The notes beneath the pieces were generated by a model that had not been told where the DNA came from, searched no databases, and saw nothing but the letters and a program-made list of their open reading frames with translations. The translations under genes were made by a program, and so were the position numbers. Shown here piece after piece: positions 1 through 8,830 of a stretch of 64,000 nucleotides of DNA; within the stretch, counting starts at the first letter, position 1, and the number at the start of each line of letters is the position of its first letter. Origin of the DNA: Candidatus Goldiibacteriota bacterium HGW-Goldbacteria-1 (GTDB lineage Bacteria; Oederibacteriota; PGYV01); assembly GCA_002839855.1 (NCBI GenBank), contig PGYV01000004.1, forward strand, positions 402,168 through 466,167. Reading direction: 5' to 3'.

Positions 1-350
1 AAGGATATGTCGCCCGTATTTTTATCACCATAATAACAGACAGGGCACTTTAAATTGCATTTTCCGGTAATCTCTATCAAAGCTGTGCATAGGTGCTGCT
101 TGTGTTTATCGCACCATCCGCAGTCATCCGGGCAGCCTTTGAAACTTTTAGTCTGTCTTTCATATACTGCTTTGCCGGATGAAGTAAAGGTTTTATCAAA
201 AAAACGTTTTGCATCCCTGCTTATTAGCGTTTTAATTTTTCCGTGTTCCGGACATTCACGTACAAGAAAAACATCATTACCTTCTGTAATTTTTTCTGCC
301 GGCAGTATTTTAAGGCAATGCGGACAGCATGATACTGTGTTTTTTACCAT
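1..350 (-). CDS. Radical SAM enzyme, Tes/MJ0619-like, N-terminal part (cut by window edge)
   Basis: Translating the minus strand from an ATG at 350 gives about 116 residues, open to the window edge. The N-terminus has paired cysteines (SCCPHC, then ECPEHG), followed by GCPDDCGWC, QHLC and the radical SAM cluster motif CNLKCPVC (CxxxCxxC). Cysteine-rich N-terminal modules before a radical SAM core, with this spacing and the phrase IEITGKCNL, are typical of the family holding archaeal MJ0619 and the tetraether lipid synthase Tes, which joins lipid tails through carbon-carbon bonds. The family match rests on motif order alone and the substrate cannot be read from this fragment. A poor RBS precedes the ATG, so the start is moderately certain. 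It is the last gene of a minus-strand run. Confidence 0.8.
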   Translation of the reverse strand, partial: MVKNTVSCCPHCLKILPAEKITEGNDVFLVRECPEHGKIKTLISRDAKRFFDKTFTSSGKAVYERQTKSFKGCPDDCGWCDKHKQHLCTALIEITGKCNLKCPVCYYGDKNTGDIS

Positions 351-389
351 CAGTCACGGCTGCCTTTTTTGGGATTCATAATATCTATC

Positions 390-626
390 CTATTTGGGGT
401 TATTTTTTTTGCTGAGTCTTATAATATATTTTATTATGAAATAACCGCCGGCTCCCAGAATCAGACCTATCGGCACAAACATCCACATAGGAGTATACTC
501 GCCTCCCGCTAAACCAATCAATACAAAACAACCGGAAGATAAAACAAGCACAATTGCTATAATATATATAAATACTACTCCTATGCCGTATAGGATTTTA
601 CTTATTAAATTTTTTTCATCTCCCAT
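390..626 (-). CDS. Small two-helix membrane protein, unknown function
   Basis: This 78-residue protein has two clear hydrophobic stretches, about residues 9-40 and 47-67, with a short charged C-terminus (KKNNPK). A good RBS (GGAGGG) lies 6 bases before the ATG, which supports a real gene despite its size. No catalytic motif is visible and I do not recognise a family. It sits between the radical SAM gene and a Thr-rich secreted protein, all on the minus strand, but the gaps give no strong sign of an operon. Confidence 0.65.
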   Translation of the reverse strand: MGDEKNLISKILYGIGVVFIYIIAIVLVLSSGCFVLIGLAGGEYTPMWMFVPIGLILGAGGYFIIKYIIRLSKKNNPK

Positions 627-661
627 ATAAACCCTCCAATTAGAAATTAACTTTAATATTA

Positions 662-1414
662 TTATTTAACAATTACCAGCTTTCTTAACTTTCCGTTTTC
701 TGTCTTTCCGCTTTCAACAGTCACAAACCGCGTAAACCATATTCCGGGGGCAAGGTTGGGCGCGGTAAACGTGACCCGCTGTTCGCCGGAGTTTACGTCT
801 TTTGTTTCTTCTTTTACTTTTCTTCCGTCAGCGGAATATATCTGAAGCGTGACTTTGGCGGTATTGGTGAATTTAAACAGCGCGTAGATAGGAGCGTTGT
901 TTGACGCGGGATTAGGGTATATCTTCCCGTTTAAAATTTCAAAATTATAGCCTTCTACTGCCGGTGTTAAAAATGGCGTAGCAGTTATTGTGATTGTGGG
1001 GGTAACAGTCGGTGTAAAAGGCACGGGAGTTAATGTTACTGTGCCTGTAATAGTTTTGGTTGCGGTAACAGTGATTGTCCGCGTGTTTGTCGGTGTTATG
1101 GTTGATGTTGTTGTCATTGTTGAAGTCTCTGTTACGGTCATTGTCAACTCTTCCGTGTCTGTCATTGTCGCGGTTGCCGTCGAGGTTTCAGTAACCGTTT
1201 CAGTCACGGTTTCAGTTGCTGTCTCAGTCGCAGTTTCAGTCACAGTTTCTGTTGCTGTCTCTGTTGTAGTCTGTGTAACCGTGTCTGTTACGGTTTCTGT
1301 TGCCGTCTCTGTAGAAGTCTCTGTGACTGTGGGTGTTTCCGTGTCGGTAATGGCATACGCGAAAGCCGAGCAGGCAAAGATAAGTATTGTTATAAACAGT
1401 ATTTTTTTCATCAT
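662..1414 (-). CDS. Secreted Thr-rich protein with C-terminal sorting-like domain
   Basis: 250 residues: a signal peptide (about 1-20), a long low-complexity tract built from TET/TVTE/TAT units (about 22-145), then a folded C-terminal domain starting at YPNPASN and ending in KLRKLVIVK. The end domain has the look of type IX secretion sorting domains or FlgD-like Ig folds: PNP near its start, a central DGR turn, a short hydrophobic-basic end. The same end design occurs in the proteins at 19008-20981 and 59594-63718. The start codon overlaps the stop of the upstream PorV-like gene by 4 bases, so the two are translationally coupled. There is no enzymatic domain, so it may be a surface spacer or adhesin-like stalk. 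Confidence 0.75.
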   Translation of the reverse strand: MMKKILFITILIFACSAFAYAITDTETPTVTETSTETATETVTDTVTQTTTETATETVTETATETATETVTETVTETSTATATMTDTEELTMTVTETSTMTTTSTITPTNTRTITVTATKTITGTVTLTPVPFTPTVTPTITITATPFLTPAVEGYNFEILNGKIYPNPASNNAPIYALFKFTNTAKVTLQIYSADGRKVKEETKDVNSGEQRVTFTAPNLAPGIWFTRFVTVESGKTENGKLRKLVIVK

Positions 1415-2628
1415 TTCACCAGTTTCAGCCAGTACTTAAGCACTTCATTATCAGGCGAATAAAACAGCGCCTTTTCAAAATACTGCGCGGAATTTCTGTT
1501 ATCGCGCAGGTTGTAATAACACAGCCCCATCCTCTGATAAAATGACGATTTTTCATTGTCTTTCATTGAATCCAGGTCTTTCCAGTACAGCACGTTTATA
1601 CGCTCGTAAAACTTTACCGCCTGCGAATATTTTTTCGCGCGGAAATAATAATCCCCGCTTTTCATGTATTCCGTAAAGTTCTGCGCGGGCTCGCGTATTG
1701 CTTTGGTCTCCCCGCCTTCTTCTTTTTTATCTTCCGCGCCGAAAGATACGGCATTAATACCTATCCTGTGAGTATCACCAAGCACAGCGCCGGGAGAGTA
1801 CGAATAATCCAATGACATATCATTGTATTTTATTCCAAGCCCGGCGGAAAAATTTAATTGTGCATCGCCGTTAATTGACGCCCCTGCCCTTAAACTTAAC
1901 ATTTCAAGAGGCTTAAATTCCATGCCAAGCTGCCCTTCAAAATAATTTTCGTTTTTCAGATAATAAACGCCTGTCATTATATCAAGAAGCTCTTTTTCAT
2001 TATCCCTGATTTTCCACGCAAACGCACACCTTGCCGCAAGCGGCAACAGCGCGCCTTCTTCATTTTTGCCGATATTGCTTATACTTATGCCAAGCCTGCC
2101 GTTTAAAATATCACTGTATGTGATGCCGATATCGGCAGCGCCGAAAGCGGATTCTTTTCCAATTTTTTCAAAGACGCCTTTAATAGCAGCGCCTATCCCT
2201 AAATTTCCGGTTTTTTTAGCGTATGCAATTGTAAAAACATCAGAACTTAATTCAAGGACATCCCCGGTAATAACAGGCCTTCCAAATTGGTCGGCTTCAA
2301 GCGCTTCCAGTGAGCCAAAATTATACCCCTGATACTGCGCAGCGATTACCCCAAAATCAAATAACATTGCCCCTGTAAGCATTCTTCCGCTTATACCAAG
2401 CGGCATAAGCGCTTGTGAAGCGGAAACTTCCACTGCAGTTAAACCTGACGCGCACGCGGGATTTATATTCAGCGCGGATGATGAATTAAGCGCGGCAGAA
2501 GCGCCGCTGCCCAGCGCCGCCTGGCGCGGGCTTAAACCCGTTAACAGGTATGCGGCTCTTGACACATCCGCATACACCGCGGACGATATAATAACTGTAA
2601 GTGTGAATAGAATGATGGTTTTTTTCAT
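1411..2628 (-). CDS. PorV/UPF0164-like outer-membrane barrel with C-terminal TPR
   Basis: About 405 residues from the internal ATG at 2628; the frame is open to 2658, but the sequence from MKKTIILFTL is a proper signal peptide. Residues after the signal (SPRQAALGSGASAALNSSSA followed by NINPA) match the conserved opening of PorV/UPF0164 barrels, in which a glycine/alanine-rich strand precedes an N-P-A motif. Alternating beta strands follow, and the last about 80 residues form TPR-like helices (YYFRAKKYSQAVKFYERI and FYQRMGLCYYNL). PorV is the type IX shuttle protein in Bacteroidota; the neighbouring sorted protein fits such a role, but this is inference. The RBS is weak. Confidence 0.7.
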   Translation of the reverse strand: MKKTIILFTLTVIISSAVYADVSRAAYLLTGLSPRQAALGSGASAALNSSSALNINPACASGLTAVEVSASQALMPLGISGRMLTGAMLFDFGVIAAQYQGYNFGSLEALEADQFGRPVITGDVLELSSDVFTIAYAKKTGNLGIGAAIKGVFEKIGKESAFGAADIGITYSDILNGRLGISISNIGKNEEGALLPLAARCAFAWKIRDNEKELLDIMTGVYYLKNENYFEGQLGMEFKPLEMLSLRAGASINGDAQLNFSAGLGIKYNDMSLDYSYSPGAVLGDTHRIGINAVSFGAEDKKEEGGETKAIREPAQNFTEYMKSGDYYFRAKKYSQAVKFYERINVLYWKDLDSMKDNEKSSFYQRMGLCYYNLRDNRNSAQYFEKALFYSPDNEVLKYWLKLVK

Positions 2629-2670
2629 AATCAGAATGATAACATATTTTAAGGACAAATACGAGAGACT

Positions 2671-2917
2671 GCAGCTGGGCGGCTAGGCAGCTTGGCAGCT
2701 CGGTTAAGACCTGGTTAAAGCGAGCCGCAATATATTGCGGCTCTACAATTAAATACTTACTACAACTGCCGCGGGATAACACCGCGCAGAACCTATAATA
2801 TGCGCGGGCTAAAGACCCGCATCTACCACTACTAAAACAAAATCAACAACCGCGCCCTAAAGGGACGCGCCTACCAGATCTAAACCAAGCTGCCAAGCTG
2901 CCTAGCCGCCCAGCTGC
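2671..2917. repeat. MITE-like element with 35-bp terminal inverted repeats and GC palindromes
   Basis: The arms 2671-2705 and 2883-2917 are inverted copies that differ at one base (core gggcggctaggcagcttggc). Inside lie a perfect 22-bp palindrome at 2722-2743 (half-site gagccgcaata), and two modules of the form cgcgggctaaagacccgc and cgcgccctaaagggacgcg, each followed by ctacca. It fills the gap between the PorV-like gene and queE and holds no gene. The same internal modules recur near 7545-7749 and 63868-63945. Confidence 0.7.
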
Positions 2918-2921
2918 CGCT

Positions 2922-3551
2922 TCACTTCATCTTATGCAGCTGCACCATCGCGCGCCATTTTAAACCGCGCCGAAGGATAAACTCCCTTATCGCGGAAAAC
3001 TTTATCCTTCCAAAAACCGGCTGTACTATTATTTCTGCCTTTGTCCGGTGCTTTTTTAAAACCGCCTGCGCGTACCTTAAATCCGCAAGCGACCCTGCCA
3101 CAAGTTTTACCTGGTCTTTGGGCTTTAACACTTTTAAATTAGACAGCATCATCTTTTCGCTGACACCGGATGATAAAAGTTTTATATCCATGCTTACGTT
3201 ATCGGCATTAAGCCCCGCTACAGAAATAGACCCGTTGGTTTCCACCGTTATTTTTTTACCGGGGCATTTTTTCCGCAGCGCTTTTATTAATACCTTTACA
3301 CCGCTTTTCTGCAGCAGCGGCTCTCCCCCTGTTATGCTTATGTTGCAGCAATCGCTTTCAGACGCCATTTTTGCCAGTTTCGTAATGCCATACGGCTTGC
3401 CCTTGGCATAGCTTTCCTTTGTATCGCACCAGTTGCAGCGCAGATTGCACTCTGATAACCTTATAAAAAACGTGGGATAGCCCTGAAACCTGCCTTCGCC
3501 TTCCAAATCTTCAAACAATTCGCACACAAACAGCTGTTTTTCTTTCTTCAT
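2922..3551 (-). CDS. queE: 7-carboxy-7-deazaguanine synthase (radical SAM)
   Basis: 209 residues, normal length for QueE. It makes the 7-deazapurine ring from 6-carboxytetrahydropterin in queuosine/preQ0 synthesis. Visible hallmarks are the N-terminal EDLEGEGRFQG (substrate-side motif), the cluster motif CNLRCNWC followed by DT (the CxxxCxxCD type of QueE), and ITGGEPLLQ for SAM binding. The C-terminal half is shorter than in classical radical SAM barrels, as known for this family. GGGAG lies 9 bases ahead of the ATG. No other que genes are adjacent, so it appears to be a single-gene unit. Confidence 0.88.
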   Translation of the reverse strand: MKKEKQLFVCELFEDLEGEGRFQGYPTFFIRLSECNLRCNWCDTKESYAKGKPYGITKLAKMASESDCCNISITGGEPLLQKSGVKVLIKALRKKCPGKKITVETNGSISVAGLNADNVSMDIKLLSSGVSEKMMLSNLKVLKPKDQVKLVAGSLADLRYAQAVLKKHRTKAEIIVQPVFGRIKFSAIREFILRRGLKWRAMVQLHKMK

Positions 3552-3645
3552 TATTATAATCTCCCTTTTATGCTTGACCTTGCCATTATATCTATATATA
3601 ATTCTCTTTTGAAAGACGGTACCAAACTATACTAAAAGGATGTTT

Positions 3646-5547
3646 ATGAAAAACCGCTTGCTGTTAATTATACCGCTATTCGCTTTTTTTTCAAGCATAC
3701 ACGCGGCAAATATAAAAATTTCCACTGACAAGCCGGAATACTGGCGCTATGAAATAGTGACCGTAATTTGTGAATTTGAAGCGCCTGCCGCCGCTATTCT
3801 TCCTTCATTTAAAAAGAAAGAACAGCCTTCTTTCAGAAATATGGAATGCACCGCGAAAATTTTTCACAATAACGCCCTTGTTACCACTGTGGGAAAAACC
3901 ACAACAATTAACCTTTCATACAACAGAAGCACAAAACAGTTTACCGGAAAATGGCCCATTCCTTTTAACCCAAAACTTGGCGAATATAGGGCAATAGTAC
4001 TTTTAAAAGACGGTTCAAAAAAATACGCCGGCAATGCGGCATTTAAAATTAAAGGCCGCACAGCGCCTGAACTGCCCAAAGGTTTTTCCGTAATGAACAT
4101 AGAACCCGGCGACAGCATTATACGCCGCGTTCCGGGAGTGGGCGGAAAAGCCGTAAAGGTATGGGAAAATTACGTGCTGTGGTCAAAGTTTATGGGAGCC
4201 GACGCAATGTGGCACTGCGTGGGTCAGAGCCAGATATGGAACAAACCAAACGCGGTTAACAGCGAGGAATTCCCATGGGACCAGAAATCTGTCCGCCAGA
4301 TGGGCGAAGTGGGCGAAGAACTGCACAGGCATAATATAAAATACGGCACATGGATAACAAGTTTTGTGCTTTTAGGCAACAGGCAGGATTTGTCGCCATA
4401 CGCGCACACAACCGGTTATGACAAAGAAAACGATACACTGAGAAATTTAATTTATGTTTCCATAAAAGACAAAAAAAGGCACGATGATATCGCGGCCCTT
4501 CTTAAAAAGATGAACAGCAATCCCAACGTGGATTACGTGGGGCTTGACTACGTAAGGACAGACTTTGGCGGTTATGAATACGCGTCTGAATTTGTAAGTG
4601 ACATGCCCGTGCGCGGAGTGCCTTATGGCTGGTATTCGCTTTCCGAAGAAGACCGCATGCTTTGGCTTGGAAGAAAAATTGAAAAAGAAAAAAACAGGCC
4701 GGTAATAGAAATGTGGCAGTGGTGGCGCGCCCATAAAATGTCACAGATAATAATCTACATCCGCGAAAAAGCCGGGGTTACAAAACCCATGTGGGCGTTT
4801 ACCCTTACATGGGAACAGGGCAGGCAGCACGGCCAGGACCCTTTAATGTTTATAGACGCGGGTATTGACATGACCGCCGCAATGTACTATTCAATTGATA
4901 AACTCACTTACCCAATGATGATAACTGACTGGCGCAATTATTTAAGCAGGGGCAAAACATCCCTTGTGGCCGGACAGTGCGTGGACTGGAATCTGCTTGG
5001 CAAAACTTATGACCCATCCGGCCCTGACGAACATTTTTTAAGGCAGCAGCTTTTAGTGGACAGGCTTATAGGGGTTAACCCAAGCCTTGGCCTTTTCTGG
5101 CACGATTTAACGCGCGCCTTTTTAAGTACAAGCGGGCCATATTCTTCTTTGGAATGGGGCATCACAGGCGCCGCTTCTTTTACTTATTTAAGAAAAAAAC
5201 AGGGTTACTTCCCTTTTACTGTAACCTGGGACGCACCCGACGAAGTAAAACTTAACACACCGTTTACAATGGAAATAAATATTAAAAACACTTCAAAAAT
5301 TGGCGGCAATTACGTCATGAAACCCATGAAACTTGCCAACCTTGCAATGAGCGACGCGATAGACCAGACTTTTTACCTTGCACCGGGCGAGATAAGGACT
5401 TTTAACATTAATATGCAGGCCGCGCAGATAGACCGGCGCAAGCATAACATGCAAATGATTGCCTTTATGATACAATACGGCGATAAGCAGACGCAAAAAC
5501 GTTACTTTGAATATAAATACGTGAAGGTAGAAAAAAATGACAAATGA
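3646..5547 (+). CDS. Secreted TIM-barrel glycoside-hydrolase-like protein
   Basis: About 633 residues from the ATG at 3646, chosen over 3640 because AAGGA lies 5 bases upstream and [14 protein letters not shown] begins a clean signal peptide. An N-terminal beta-rich domain (about 20-130) has Ig-like spacing. The central part (about 165-510) has barrel-strand signatures: [35 protein letters not shown], and [12 protein letters not shown] beta domain closes it ([10 protein letters not shown] onwards). Asp/Glu residues at strand ends suggest a retaining hydrolase, but I cannot name a GH family. The last 11 bases overlap lepA, so the two are probably cotranscribed, an odd pairing. Confidence 0.7.
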   Translation: MKNRLLLIIPLFAFFSSIHAANIKISTDKPEYWRYEIVTVICEFEAPAAAILPSFKKKEQPSFRNMECTAKIFHNNALVTTVGKTTTINLSYNRSTKQFTGKWPIPFNPKLGEYRAIVLLKDGSKKYAGNAAFKIKGRTAPELPKGFSVMNIEPGDSIIRRVPGVGGKAVKVWENYVLWSKFMGADAMWHCVGQSQIWNKPNAVNSEEFPWDQKSVRQMGEVGEELHRHNIKYGTWITSFVLLGNRQDLSPYAHTTGYDKENDTLRNLIYVSIKDKKRHDDIAALLKKMNSNPNVDYVGLDYVRTDFGGYEYASEFVSDMPVRGVPYGWYSLSEEDRMLWLGRKIEKEKNRPVIEMWQWWRAHKMSQIIIYIREKAGVTKPMWAFTLTWEQGRQHGQDPLMFIDAGIDMTAAMYYSIDKLTYPMMITDWRNYLSRGKTSLVAGQCVDWNLLGKTYDPSGPDEHFLRQQLLVDRLIGVNPSLGLFWHDLTRAFLSTSGPYSSLEWGITGAASFTYLRKKQGYFPFTVTWDAPDEVKLNTPFTMEINIKNTSKIGGNYVMKPMKLANLAMSDAIDQTFYLAPGEIRTFNINMQAAQIDRRKHNMQMIAFMIQYGDKQTQKRYFEYKYVKVEKNDK

Positions 5548-7339
5548 TTACATGAAATTTATCAGAAATTTCAGCATTATTGCCCACATAGACCACGGCA
5601 AATCCACGCTTGCTGACCGCCTGCTGGAAGAAACCCATACTGTTGAAAAAAGAAATATGAAAGCGCAGTATCTGGACAGTATGGAACTGGAACGCGAACG
5701 CGGTATAACAATCAAAGCCAAAGCCGTTCAGATTCATTATGTAAAAAACGGGCAGGACTATACCTTAAACCTTGTGGATACCCCCGGCCACGTTGATTTT
5801 ACATACGAAGTGTCAAGGTCGCTTATTGCTTCTGAAGGCGCGCTTTTGGTAGTGGACGCGTCACAGGGCGTGGAAGCGCAGACAATGGCCAACACCCACA
5901 TTGCGGTACGCCACAACCTTACTTTAATACCGGTTATAAATAAAATTGATATGCCCGCTGCTGACCCGGAAAAAGTTATGATGGAACTTGAAGAGCTGCT
6001 TGCCATTCCTTCTGAAGAATGCATAAAAGCAAGCGCCAAAGACGGCATAGGTATCACTGAAATCCTTGACGCGGTAGTGGACAGAATCAAGCCGCCCGCC
6101 GGCGACGTTAACGCGCCTTTAAAAGCGCTTGTAATGGACGCGCAGTTTGATTATTACAAAGGCGTTATAATTTTCATAAGGCTTTACGACGGTTCCATAA
6201 AAAAAGGGATGCGAATCACAATGATGGCCAGCGGCACAAACTGGGACGTTACCACCCTTGGCATTTTCCGCCCCGGCATGGTGGAAACAGACGAGCTTAC
6301 AGCGGGTAATACCGGCTTTATTACCGCGGGTATTAAAAGCTTAAAGGATATAAAAATAGGAGACACAATAACAGACGCATATAAACCATGCAGTGAAGCG
6401 CTTCCCGGATATCAGGAAGTAAAGCCTATGGTATTCTGCGGATTGTTCCCTGTTTTAAACGACCAGTACGCGGAATTGAAAGAAGCGCTTTTAAAACTTC
6501 AGCTTAACGATTCTTCCCTTACTTTTCTGCCTGAATCTTCCGAAGCCCTTGGCTTTGGCTACCGCTGCGGCTTTTTGGGGCTGCTGCACATGGAAATAGT
6601 TCAGGAAAGGCTTGAACGCGAATACAACCTTAACCTTATTGCCACCGCGCCTAACGTGGAATACCATGTTTACACCACCGCAAAAGAGATGCTTGTGTGC
6701 GACGCGCCGTCAGAACTTCCTGATTTTGGCAGAATAGAAAGAATAGAAGAACCTTATGTGAAACTGTCGCTTATAACCCCGCCGGATTACCTTGGTTCTT
6801 TAATGCAGTTGTGCCAGTCAAAACGCGGCATTTATAAGACCACCGAATACATATCCACTACAAGGGCGATACTGCATTATGAAATGCCCCTTGCGGAAAT
6901 AATATGGGATTTTTATGACAAATTAAAATCCATGTCACGCGGCTACGCGTCAATGGATTATGAACTTCTTGACTACCGCCCGGCGGATTTAAAGCGCGTG
7001 GATATTTTAGTTAACCACGAAGTTGTGGATTCACTCTCTTTTATCACCCACGCGGACTTTGCGTACGCAAAAGCGCGTGACCTGACGGAAAAATTAAAGG
7101 ACGCGATTCCGCGCCAGCAGTTTCCCGTTCCCATACAGGGCGCCATAGGCGCGCAGATAATAGCCAGGGAGACCATAGCAGCCCTTAGAAAAGACGTCCT
7201 TGCCAAGTGCTACGGCGGCGACATTTCAAGAAAAAGAAAGCTGCTTGAAAAACAGAAAGAAGGAAAGAAAAGGATGAAACAGATTGGCTCCGTGGAAATC
7301 CCGCAGGAAGCCTTCCTTGCCATCCTGAAAGTGGATTAA
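5537..7339 (+). CDS. lepA: Elongation factor 4 (LepA), ribosome-associated GTPase
   Basis: 600 residues, the usual size. GTPase motifs are all present: AHIDHGKST (G1), DTPGHVDF (G3), NKIDMP (G4). EF-G-like domains follow and the LepA-specific C-terminus ([31 protein letters not shown]) is complete. LepA binds ribosomes and affects back-translocation or initiation. The start at 5537 lies inside the end of the preceding gene; a second ATG at 5552 ([12 protein letters not shown]) also fits family starts. GAAGG upstream of 5537 favours the first. Highly conserved core gene. Confidence 0.95.
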   Translation: MTNDYMKFIRNFSIIAHIDHGKSTLADRLLEETHTVEKRNMKAQYLDSMELERERGITIKAKAVQIHYVKNGQDYTLNLVDTPGHVDFTYEVSRSLIASEGALLVVDASQGVEAQTMANTHIAVRHNLTLIPVINKIDMPAADPEKVMMELEELLAIPSEECIKASAKDGIGITEILDAVVDRIKPPAGDVNAPLKALVMDAQFDYYKGVIIFIRLYDGSIKKGMRITMMASGTNWDVTTLGIFRPGMVETDELTAGNTGFITAGIKSLKDIKIGDTITDAYKPCSEALPGYQEVKPMVFCGLFPVLNDQYAELKEALLKLQLNDSSLTFLPESSEALGFGYRCGFLGLLHMEIVQERLEREYNLNLIATAPNVEYHVYTTAKEMLVCDAPSELPDFGRIERIEEPYVKLSLITPPDYLGSLMQLCQSKRGIYKTTEYISTTRAILHYEMPLAEIIWDFYDKLKSMSRGYASMDYELLDYRPADLKRVDILVNHEVVDSLSFITHADFAYAKARDLTEKLKDAIPRQQFPVPIQGAIGAQIIARETIAALRKDVLAKCYGGDISRKRKLLEKQKEGKKRMKQIGSVEIPQEAFLAILKVD

Positions 7340-7364
7340 TTGTAATTCCCTCCCGGGAATTTAA

Positions 7365-7447
7365 GCAGTACGCAGATAAGCAATTAAGCTATAGCGTAAC
7401 CGAGAAACACAACTTAGACTTCGCTTATGCTTAATTGCCTATAGCTT
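7365..7447. repeat. Inverted repeat of the 'aattaagctatagcg' family
   Basis: The left arm (ataagcaattaagctatag) and right arm (cttatgcttaattgcctatag) face each other across about 40 bases just downstream of lepA. Words of the same repeat build the tandem array at 49756-49980. No gene lies here. A short stem (aattccc/gggaatt, 7344-7361) directly after lepA could aid termination but lacks a T run. Confidence 0.6.
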
Positions 7448-7544
7448 AAACAACTTTTTTTATTCCTCAGTTTGCGCGGCACTTCTGGAAAAACACACAT
7501 AACCCCTGTTTTAATACATATTGCATCTGAAGTGGTTTAGGTTT

Positions 7545-7749
7545 GGTAGCCGCGTGTCTTTAGCCCGCGAGATCTTGTTTTGGGATTGGTTTTGTTCTGG
7601 TAGGCGCGCCTTTTAAGGCGCGGCAGTTAAAAATATTAATGCCGGAAGGATAAACGTTAAGAGCGCGCGCCCTAAAGGGACGCGGCTACCAATACTGAAG
7701 AGATACAAATCAAATATAACTACCGCGGGCTGAAGACCCGCGTCTACCA
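7545..7749. repeat. Cluster of four GC-rich palindromic repeats (REP-like)
   Basis: Four short palindromes occur at about 7545-7573, 7599-7625, 7662-7690 and 7719-7749. Each has a core such as cgcgggctgaagacccgcg or gcgccttttaaggcgc and is bordered by ggtag or ctacc. Two face one way and two the other. Related modules are at 2722-2880 and 63868-63945. They form strong hairpins and sit only between genes, as REP elements do. Confidence 0.65.
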
Positions 7750-7900
7750 AGGCAAAAACATCTAGCCCATAAACGTTTATCCCATATCCCATAAATAGAA
7801 ACTAATCCAAACCAACTATCCCCTGTCACTTACGCTCAAAATTCGCGCAAGCTCAGAAATTTCCGCTTCGCAGGTTAACTACTACCAGAGATTTTCTTCC

Positions 7901-8075
7901 GTCCCTCTGTCCCTCCGTCCCTCTGTCCCTCCGTCCCTCTGTCCCTCCGTCCCTCTGTCCCTCCGTCCCTCCGTCCCTCCGTCCCTCCGTCCCTCTGTCC
8001 CTCCGTCCCTCTGTCCCTCCGTCCCTCTGTCCCTCTGTCCCTCTGTCCCTCTGTCCCTCTGTGCATCCGTCCCTC
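7901..8075. repeat. 8-bp tandem repeat (gtccctct/gtccctcc)
   Basis: About 22 copies of an 8-base unit, alternating between gtccctct and gtccctcc, fill this stretch. Because 8 is not a multiple of 3, all three minus-strand frames read as the same RDGGTEGQ-type periodic peptide, and the two open frames seen here are a by-product. No RBS or promoter is visible, so it is treated as non-coding. Confidence 0.85.
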
Positions 8076-8105
8076 AAGTTTAAATGCCGAGCTGCAGTTT
8101 TAATA

Positions 8106-8660
8106 TTAAATACCGGTTTTTAAATAAGAAAGCCCTGCCATAGCCAAAAGTATTATCATTGCATATATAAGCGAGCGCCTTTTTTCCGCTTTTATCCACG
8201 CGCCTTTATCGGCTTTCTGCGTGCCATCCAGCCCCCTTTGCCCCGCAAAAAGCACAAAATACCGCGCAAGGTAAATTATAAAAAGAGTTCCTGTTATATA
8301 ATACTTTGTATTTTGTAATGCCGATATTATTCCATAAACCTTCCAGATAAGCTCTTCATCGCCTGACGCGGAAGCGGCCATAAGCAAACCTAATAGCACA
8401 AGGACAAAAACAGTAAAAATATATATTATTAACCCCGCGATAATTCCCAGAACCTTTGCCGCCCTTTCAAATTTTAAATCGCTTTCCCTGCCTGCGTTTA
8501 TTTCAGACATACGTTTAACATTTATCACAATCTGAAATATCACGAATATAAAAAGGACCGCCCCAAAAGCGTAAGGATTTGCCCCCGCTTTATACATAAT
8601 AAAAAGTATCGCCGCCAGAGCAAGCGTGACAAATGGGAGGTATTTTTTTATTTTTTTCAT
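8106..8660 (-). CDS. Polytopic membrane protein, unknown function
   Basis: 184 residues with about five hydrophobic helices: roughly 8-25, 29-48, 68-97, 116-137 and 163-180. The N-terminus is basic (MKKIKKYLPF). GAAGGA lies 6 bases before the ATG. There are no recognisable catalytic motifs. The gene stands alone between the 8-bp tandem repeat and a GC-rich palindromic stretch, so context gives no clue. Confidence 0.65.
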   Translation of the reverse strand: MKKIKKYLPFVTLALAAILFIMYKAGANPYAFGAVLFIFVIFQIVINVKRMSEINAGRESDLKFERAAKVLGIIAGLIIYIFTVFVLVLLGLLMAASASGDEELIWKVYGIISALQNTKYYITGTLFIIYLARYFVLFAGQRGLDGTQKADKGAWIKAEKRRSLIYAMIILLAMAGLSYLKTGI

Positions 8661-8691
8661 TATTATCCTTCTCTATTTATTTTTGTCTTCG

Positions 8692-8816
8692 TAGGGACAG
8701 CTCATGAATGCGGGCGTTGCCAAGGCATTCACGCTGTCCGGCTTTTACAGCATTTGATCTCCTAAATTAAAAACAATCCTAAACCACGGGACGCGCAGGA
8801 GCACGTCCCCTACAAG
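8692..8816. repeat. GC palindromic stretch (gtaggggacgcg type)
   Basis: Intergenic words such as gtagggacagctc, gcattcacgctgtccggc and gggacgcgcaggagcacgtcccctac can fold back on each other. A similar word, gtaggggacgcgctcccg, appears at 15042-15070 after the DUF3078 gene. I take these as another small repeat family; no gene is visible. Confidence 0.45.
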
Positions 8817-8830
8817 TACAAAATATTAAT

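Noticed and set aside
990-1439. Open plus-strand frame of 149 codons over the Thr-rich gene
   Set aside because: It is the antisense of a low-complexity repeat coding region, has a Val/Ser-only pattern, and no RBS.
7853-8077. Two open minus-strand frames reading RDGGTEGQ-type repeats
   Set aside because: They come from an 8-bp tandem repeat, which yields the same peptide in all frames; no RBS.
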